A DNA stretch of 64,000 bases from assembly GCA_027574665.1 (NCBI GenBank), contig CM050653.1, positions 39,258,118-39,322,117 of the forward strand, read 5' to 3'. A program made the translations under genes and the position numbers. This document shows positions 56,801 through 64,000 of this stretch, in pieces. The DNA comes from Rhynochetos jubatus. Taxonomy: Eukaryota; Chordata; Aves; Eurypygiformes; Rhynochetidae. The notes beneath the pieces were generated by a model. It made no database searches. It had not been told where the DNA came from and saw only the letters and a program-made list of their open reading frames with translations. The stretch's first letter is position 1, and each line of letters opens with the position of its first letter.

Positions 56801-59800
56801 CAGCAGCTCACTTCGTCAGCTACAGCTGGGCTCCTCAAAGACAGATTCCCACCTCTCTCCTTTAGGAGCTGTGGAAGGAAACGAGGAAGAAAATATCTAA
56901 CCATACAATTTCCTTAAACACTGTTAAAACACTGTTAAATTCGGTCCTGGACTGGACCGAATATTCAGCTGCCAGCCCTTCTCTGTTCTCTGGTTGCTCC
57001 CACTTAGGCTGAACACTAGGATTTTGTGAAAACATGGGCAAGAGTATCACCTCTGAGCCCATCATCGCCACTGAGCACTCAGTTATTTGAACCCGACTGC
57101 AGTCCTTGCTGTTTTCAATTGATCCAGCTCCTTGCTTCGCCGGAGTAGGGAAGAGAGGTTCATTTGGGCACAGAGATTGTATGGAACGTACTGCACCAAG
57201 CCTTTCGGCCCCCCCCTCATTTTTCATGAGGTTGTTGCGAGATGCTGGTCTGCTTGGAGTTACTCACACTAATTAATGAGCCTATGGCACCAGAATATGA
57301 CAAATTGTTCATCCTAATACCATCCAGACACAGCCTTCTTGGGCACTCACTGCCATCTGCTTACTAGTTGTGCACTTGTTTGTGTCCAAAATTACAAAGC
57401 TGCTGCCTTCTGGAAGAAGGGAACATAGAATATGTCCAGGTTTTTCTGTCCAATGTAAAATATCTTAATAGAGAAAAATATCAAGATAACCCCCTCCCCA
57501 GTGCACACCTGCATTCTGAGAGCCTAGGCAGTGACTCAGAGTGTCTAGGGTTTACAGCTGGTTTCTAGGTTTCCAGAGGCTCTACATGTTCATCTGCACC
57601 CAGCAGCAGCCTGCTTTGCTGAAATCAAGTACAGAAGTAAGGAACAAACTCCCACAAGTGCATGCTGCAAGATGTACACCACCTGCTTTAGTGGAATTCA
57701 CGAGTTATCCAAGATAACTCTATGATAATAGACATTCAGCACATACAGATGCAACAGATAACGCCCAGGGGAAACGCCGGGTCGCTGTCTCACCTAACTG
57801 CCACCAAAGCTGCACGTGTGTGTATGCACAAGTTTCCAGAGGGTTGGCAGGAGTTGGCAGCCTGGTTCTGAAAGCAATCTTGTGTATACTGACCTAAGCA
57901 AAGACAAGACACATGGCTAGCAGGTTTGCCTGGGTGATGGGCTGCTCTGGACATGTTCCCCCAGTCCCTGGAAAGCCTCACCCCCACCAGTAACTGCCCT
58001 TCCTCAGGGATGCACTCTCCAAGAAAGACCCAGGCTGACCTTGTACATCTTTGCCCACAAGCTCACAGCGACTTTTGAGACAGTCATTTTCCTAAGGGGC
58101 CTGTTGAAGATAATTAATCTATTGACTCCCTCAAAACTTTTCCCAGTGGAATTATATGACTCCATAGCACGTGTGAATAGCAGGCTTGCTTTACTTAAAG
58201 GAAAAATTTGGGGGTGGTGTCCTGGACAAATGAAGGGCTAAGTCTGTTCCGCGATGTAAAAACCTCGGGTAGCAGCAGGAACAGACAAAACTTCAAATCC
58301 AATTCACAGCAATGAATCCCTCCTTTAAGAAGAAACCATTAGCACCCTTTACCAAGTAAAAAAAAGCAAACACCAGAGGCAGAGACAGCTGAAAAAAGAC
58401 AGACATTTCGTCCACATCCTAGCAGCAAAATTTACTTTCTAACAGTAGAACTGCAAGTTTGCTGCGATTGAGAGGTTTCTCTGACAGAAACTGAGTGCAT
58501 GCAGAGCCATTCCTACACATGCTACAGAGGAATTAGACTCTTCAAATGATCTTTTCCAGCAAGAGCAGGCGAGCTCATAAATTCATACTGTTTTACTAGA
58601 AGTCATAGCAAAACACACCCAGAAGGCAGTAACCAACATCCAGATCAGATCTGTTCTGGCAGCAGTCCCTAGCATGAGCATTTATCACTTAATAATAAAC
58701 TCCCACCTATTTAGGCCACTGTACACGACAAAGCTTGGGGTGGCTGAACATCCTTCCCAAAGTTGCAAGACTGGTGCTGCCTTCAGCGGTCACCCCTGAG
58801 CAATTACCAGGCAAAACAGGTACCTCGAATATCACCCTGACCTCAAGACACCCAGGCTCAAATGCCACCTACTATTTTTAACAGATGATCCTGTCTGTGG
58901 CTCACAATCTCTTGAAATAGCCTTTACTAGTGGCCAGAAAAGACTGGGAGGGGGAATGGTAAGAGAGAACAAAGCAAGGCAATCTTTCCTTCAAACGACC
59001 ATTTTTCCAAATGCTGTAGGTTTGCCTTTTGGCAATAGCTATGCCAAGAAACCCACATTCTACATCTCTTGGGTTTTTCCAAACTGAAGGGGATGCAGAA
59101 ACGATGTTGATCAACCCTTCAGACAACAGCAGTGGAAAAAAAGGAATTAATAGCTGTTTTTACACCCCAGGACCCTTTGAGACCTGCACACACCTTCCCG
59201 CCACTTCCAGCATCTCCCCTTGCATCTGTGGCTAAGCATAATAGCCACGTCACCTGTATCACTTCTTTCTGCCTAAACGAGCCAACATCTAACAAAAAAA
59301 ACCCCAAATTTTCCTGCCCTAGCCCTCTCCTTGTTACTCCAAAGAAGAGACGGCGTTTCTACACCAACTTATCCCAGTATGCAAATAATTCAGACCTACT
59401 TGCACAACACTTCTAGTATTTCACAACAGAAAAAAACCCCAAGAAGAAACATTTCTTGAAGGGTAGGGAAAATAATTAGGTCATTGTATTCTTGACAATT
59501 AATGGAGAGGAGCTTGAACAGCTAGCTGGCTGTGTATTGCTGCTATGCAGAACAGCCAAGAACTGATGGATGCATCTGGGACTGGAAAAAGAGATCTCCC
59601 CCCCCCCGCAAAAAAAAGAGAGGAATATTTTTTCATCTCTTCTAGATAAATTCTTCAAAACACTTAGATGAAAACAGTAGTTTCTTCTGCTTCTGGAAAG
59701 AAAAGCAGAAGGAACAACCTCTAATTTACAGTGTACACCTAACAAATTTAAATAATGGAGCACTCCAAGACATGTCTTCTACAGATGAGAAGACCAATTA

Positions 59801-61201
59801 CAGTTTCTGCATCAATACTTTATACAAACCAATTCAACAGAACAGTGTTCACATAAAATGAAAATGTAGGATGTATAAATGCCAGCCCGAAATAACCAGA
59901 CTCGTTCATTGAGTCACAAAAAGCAAGATGGATAGACACAGGAGGTCTAACTTTTAGAGGGGGCACATACATGCACAGAATTTATCGACACAGGTATTTC
60001 AAATACCAAGTGGCTAAAAATGAGTTCCTGCTACCCAAACGTGCCAAGAACATAGTATTTGCAGTGAGTTTTGCTACAGATGCCACCTAGTCCCCAGGAA
60101 ATCTAAGTAACAGAGCACTGTATAGGAATCAGGTGAGGATTTTTTTCAGTTCATCTGTGAAGTAGCAGCTGTTTGCGTTCCAAATGCAGGGCAGATTTCC
60201 AGCTGCTCGGGATTAAGATGGCAGAAGCCTGCCAGTCACACTGACCTATATCCTGCGTTAGCAGGGCTGATGGGGAAGACAAGCACATTCAGGGGCTTTC
60301 CTTCACAGATCAGATCTTTGGCACAACTTTCTAAAGCCGACCAGGCAGCATCTGTTATCTTCTCAGCACTGTAAGGACAGCTAGTTTGAGACAGTTGAAC
60401 ATCACACTGCTCAACCAGATGACAGAGCCAGAACTCAACTGTAAAATTAAGATTTTAAAGTTTAAGTAAGTAAATAACAGCGCTAATAAATCAGCCAGGG
60501 AAAACACAGCTGGCTGACCCAGGTAGATTTCACAGAACTCCCAGCTTCCTAGGCTTCGTCAGAACTTTGGCCTGAAGGAAAGTGCAACAGAACCATAACA
60601 CAATGGTTAAAATACAATTTTCAAGTTTTAAGCATTCAGGTGGAACAAACAACGCATGGAGCACAATCTCTGTCCGGCACCAGTGAAACACAGAGCCACA
60701 CGGACCTGAATGCAGCATCGTGACTCCTACATGCTACTCCCGGGCTTTCAATCACAACTGTGCAAACATGACAAGAGAGCACAAGAGGCACTCCACTGCA
60801 TTCTGAGTGTGGCAAAACATTTTCTTTACTTAACCCGAAGTGCATCCTGCTTTAGAAGTAAAGTTACGAAACTCAGTGGATTCCCTGGTGGAAGTCCAGG
60901 AAGTGACTCCTCACCCTCCATAATAAAATTACAATGTCAGATTCCCTTGCTTGGCTTATTTCCTTTTCAGACTGGCCCCACAGCCAGCCACGCACCATGT
61001 GGAAAGGGGGGTATGAAAAGACTGACTGCCTCTTGGGATCACAGCAACGGGAACTCCACATTTCACAAGAGGACTGACGTCACATCGACACCATTTCCCC
61101 AAGATTTAATGTTGTGTTTCGTAACAAAAAACGGAAGAGCTGGTGGGAAGAAGGGGTTTGGGTGTAAAGCATGTCCACAGGGAGCAGAAAGGGAAAAAGG
61201 A

Positions 61202-61632
61202 CACAGAATCACAGAGTGGTTTGGGTTGGAAGGGACCTTAAAGACCATCTAGTTCCAACCCCCTGCCATGAGCAGGGACACCCTCCACTAGACCAGGTTG
61301 CTCAGAGTCTCATCCAGCCTGGCCTTGGACACTCCCAGGGATGGGGCATCCACAGCTTCTCTGGGTAACCTGTCCCAGTGCCTCCCCACCCTCTCCAGGA
61401 AGAACTTCCTCCTGATATCTAATCTGAATCTCCCCACTTTCAATTTAAACCCATTACCCCTTGTCCTGTCACTACAGGCCCTTGTAAAAAGTGTCCTCCC
61501 CAGCCTCCTTGTAGGCCCCTTCAGGCACTGGAAGGTGCTGTAAGGTCTCCCCAGAGCCTTCTCTTCTCTAGGCTGAACAAGACCAACTCTCCCAGCCTGT
61601 CCCCACAGGAGATGTGATGCTGCCCTCTGACC
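61202..61632 (-). mobile_element. CR1 LINE 3' part, antisense, about 430 bp
   Basis: cagaatcacagagtggtttg, ccatgagcagggacaccc, ggcatccacagcttctctgg, cccattaccccttgtcctgt and caggcactggaaggtgctgt in order. This is the same region of the CR1 terminus as in the copy at 9570-10556, inverted. The copy contains no intact coding frame. Confidence 0.94.
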
Positions 61633-64000
61633 ATCAAATCGTTAACTCCTCTATCCTCACACTATGTGAAGCTTCCCAAGAGCCACAACAGCAGCTGCAA
61701 TACAGCATCTGCCATTAAAAGGGCAAACTACCAGCACAGGCAGCCCACAAACAACATAACCCACACTGCCAGCCTCGACCAATCATTGCAAATGGCCAGA
61801 GAAGCAACATCCATGCAAAACACTCTGCTGGCTCCACCACCACAAACATGGGTGGAAATACTGTTAGGAGTCTACAGCAGTTACTGACCCCACGTTGACA
61901 GGGGTTGTTCTCATTTGACAGAAGGGACCCATCGTTTGCACCCATCGCTTTCTACTGCTTTCTCCGAGTGCAGGATGAACAAACTATACAAGACAGCGGA
62001 ATTAACAGTTCACTAGCAGCAGTGCTGCACAGATGATCATTACTTACCAGCAAGAACACAGCACTGAACTATAGCCATGGAAAGCAATCAAGTGTTCTGG
62101 GTGTTTGTGTTTTGTTCTTAAAACAGTTGAAAGGATTTGTAGAAGATTTGCAAGGTTAGTTTTCAAGTTTCTGTGTCCCTGCTTTGAAAACGTGAATCCA
62201 CCCGACAGTTTTTTGGTTTCCAAACAGTTAACCAGAAACACTCCTTCAGCCAGGCAAGGTCAGTTGGTTGTTCCGCTGTAACTGTGCCAATAATTTTGCT
62301 TTTTACTAGCTTCACAGCAAGTTGCCAAACAGGAATGCAAGTCTGTCACAGCTCTGCTGACATTTAATTTCTGCATCTCAAGTTCCCTCTCTCTCCACCT
62401 TTTTTGCCAAGATAAGCTTACCAGATAACACGAATCAGTCTTAATTCCCCGTTGTCTTAAACATGAGCATGAGGACTTCAGCTTATAAAAGTAGGATCAA
62501 AAAGGAAATTCCTTAGGACATGGCTACCTCCAGTTACTGATGGATATCACATCTAGTGCCTGGGAACTGGAGAGGAAGACCTGGATAGCCACCACTGTTG
62601 GATCAGGACCCAGGAGCTGTCACCCAGACTCAACGCTGCCCTCCTGTCCACAGCAGAGCCAGCTGGTGCTGTGATCCAATTAGCTCCCACTCATTGAGCG
62701 AATTTGGATGGGAAACTTGGGTGTTGCAGGAAGCGACACTGGCAAGACCACAGTTTCTAGTTCCTAATTAATTTTTAAGGGTGATTGGCAGTTTTGAACC
62801 TCCATGTTACGTGAATTTAAAAAGCTTTTGTCTCTTGAGCTAAGGAAGTAACCATCTGTAACTTTCAGACATCGCAAGCTGAACATCTAGAAATGGCGAT
62901 GCAACAGCCACTTTGGAAAGTTTCCTTTATTTATAGGTACTTTAATCCTGACTTCTGCCAAGAATGGTGTCCGTCTCATCTGCTGAAGAAGTGTCTTCCA
63001 ACTAGGTAAGTGTGCTTTTATCTGCTCACACCCCTCCCACCTTCACCATCAAGTGGCTCAGCTCCTCATCAGTTCCTGTTCTGCAAGATCACGGCAGCAA
63101 CATTTCATCCGGATTCACTTTGGATACAAGATTTATTGAACCACTTGATTCACCTGTCAACTTGCAAATGACCAAACAAGCCAAGACAAGATGCCTGAAC
63201 TCCCTCTGCACTTAGGGAAGATGTGTGTACCTCAGGAGGCTTTTCAAATACACCTACTTCTCACCATTGACTACAGTCCATGATTAAGGGCCCTAAATTT
63301 TGTGAAGATAGGCAGAATGGAGAGCCAGGGTCTGAAAACCTGAATGCCTAGTAATTTTTTACCCTGTCAGCTGATTTCTTCACACAGATGTGGCAATCCA
63401 GTATAAAACATTACATGAGAGTAAGATTAATAGTGATGTAAGACAGAGGAGCTCTACTACATAAAAGCAGCAGTGAACGGGACAGGTTAGCTGTCCTTGC
63501 TGAACACAATCTCCTTGTCCGTCAGCTGCATTTCCTCTCAGGTGCGCCTAGACTTCAGCAGGGAAGAACCGTTGTACATACCGATTCCAGCCTGGTTTTC
63601 AAAGCTTTTTGAGATAAAAGGGTGCTGCTTAAGAAAGTATGCCAACAACACGAAAAGGAGAATTAGTTGTAAAGCTGAACCAGGAAGAGTGACCCAAGAG
63701 AAAGCAGAACATGCATACCCTTCAACATATTGCCCTCCGAACACTCGCTACAAGTGTTAGCTAGAGATGCATATAGATATGACCTAGCATAGATCTTTCA
63801 TCTATTTTTGCCTGAAGCAGGTTTTCTGACACTCTTTTGTAAAAGCTAAATGATGGGGGCAGGGCAGTGGTGAAGGGAATATAACAAAGCAAAACCATGT
63901 CCCTCCCAGATAAGCTCAGTACTGGAGACTGAAATGTACTCCTCACTTTGCAAAATAAAAAAAAACCACCCAAAACTGCTCCGTAGTAGGAGCTAAAGCT

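Larger units (their letters stand above)
49011..64000 (-). other. SH3BP5: SH3BP5 intron 3 (continues beyond the window)
   Basis: At least 15 kb. It holds CR1 fragments at 53406-53480, 53762-53815 and 61202-61632. I looked on the minus strand for the remaining family exons (segments such as KLDELVKKIGK and SKPYWEARRVARQ) and did not find them, so they lie to the right. No other gene was recognised; scattered short open frames look random. Confidence 0.75.

Noticed and set aside
57790..57987. Minus-strand frame ending at a good GTGAG-type donor, considered as an upstream SH3BP5 exon
   Set aside because: The translation (…AALVAVR) does not match the conserved SH3BP5 coiled-coil sequence expected upstream of exon 4.
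60710..61252. 180-codon plus-strand open frame
   Set aside because: It ends inside the inverted CR1 terminus at 61202, lies within SH3BP5 intron 3 and has no recognisable domain.
1..64000. tRNA, rRNA, microRNA hairpins, CRISPR arrays, bacterial genes or phage
   Set aside because: None was recognised by reading; the window is ordinary vertebrate intron/exon sequence with transposon fragments. A covariance-model scan would be needed to exclude small RNAs.

Overview
The window is vertebrate nuclear DNA, almost certainly from a bird. Coding sequence is scattered as short exons with GT/AG boundaries across tens of kilobases. At least a dozen CR1 LINE 3'-end fragments are present (hallmark text such as 'ccatgggcagggacaccct'), most of them carrying the type common in birds. 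There are no bacterial-style operons, tRNAs or CRISPR arrays. I cannot name the species.

Two protein genes are present, tail to tail. (1) CAPN7 (calpain-7, the animal PalB-type calpain) runs on the + strand from the left edge to its stop at 28238-28240. Twenty exons (2-21) can be assembled at base resolution; exon 1 lies to the left of the window. They sum to 2,340 nt in one continuous frame. With an inferred 34-residue exon 1 the protein is 813 residues, the usual vertebrate length, and the catalytic Cys/His/Asn land at residues 290, 458 and 478. (2) SH3BP5 (Sab, a RAB11 exchange factor and mitochondrial JNK docking protein) runs on the - strand. Six coding exons (inferred 4-9) lie between 49010 and the stop codon at 32869-32871, and a GC-rich 3'UTR probably ends near 31590. 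Its first exons lie beyond the right edge; 49011-64000 is intron.

Layout: 1-1922 CAPN7 intron 1; 1923-28240 CAPN7 exons 2-21 and introns, with CR1 copies and one probable solo LTR in intron 13; 28241-31600 the convergent 3' ends of both genes with further CR1; 31600-33050 SH3BP5 3'UTR and last coding exon; 33051-49010 the other SH3BP5 exons and introns; 49011-64000 a long SH3BP5 intron.

The two genes are not known to act in one pathway, but both encode peripheral membrane-trafficking factors (ESCRT-III/IST1 for CAPN7, RAB11 for SH3BP5). Their convergent pairing also exists in human 3p25. I found no new biological system. The most notable observations are compositional and evolutionary: a GC and CpG rise centred on the convergent gene ends, a G18 run in the predicted SH3BP5 3'UTR, a CR1 fragment abutting a CAPN7 splice acceptor, and a rapidly changing SH3BP5 C-terminus.
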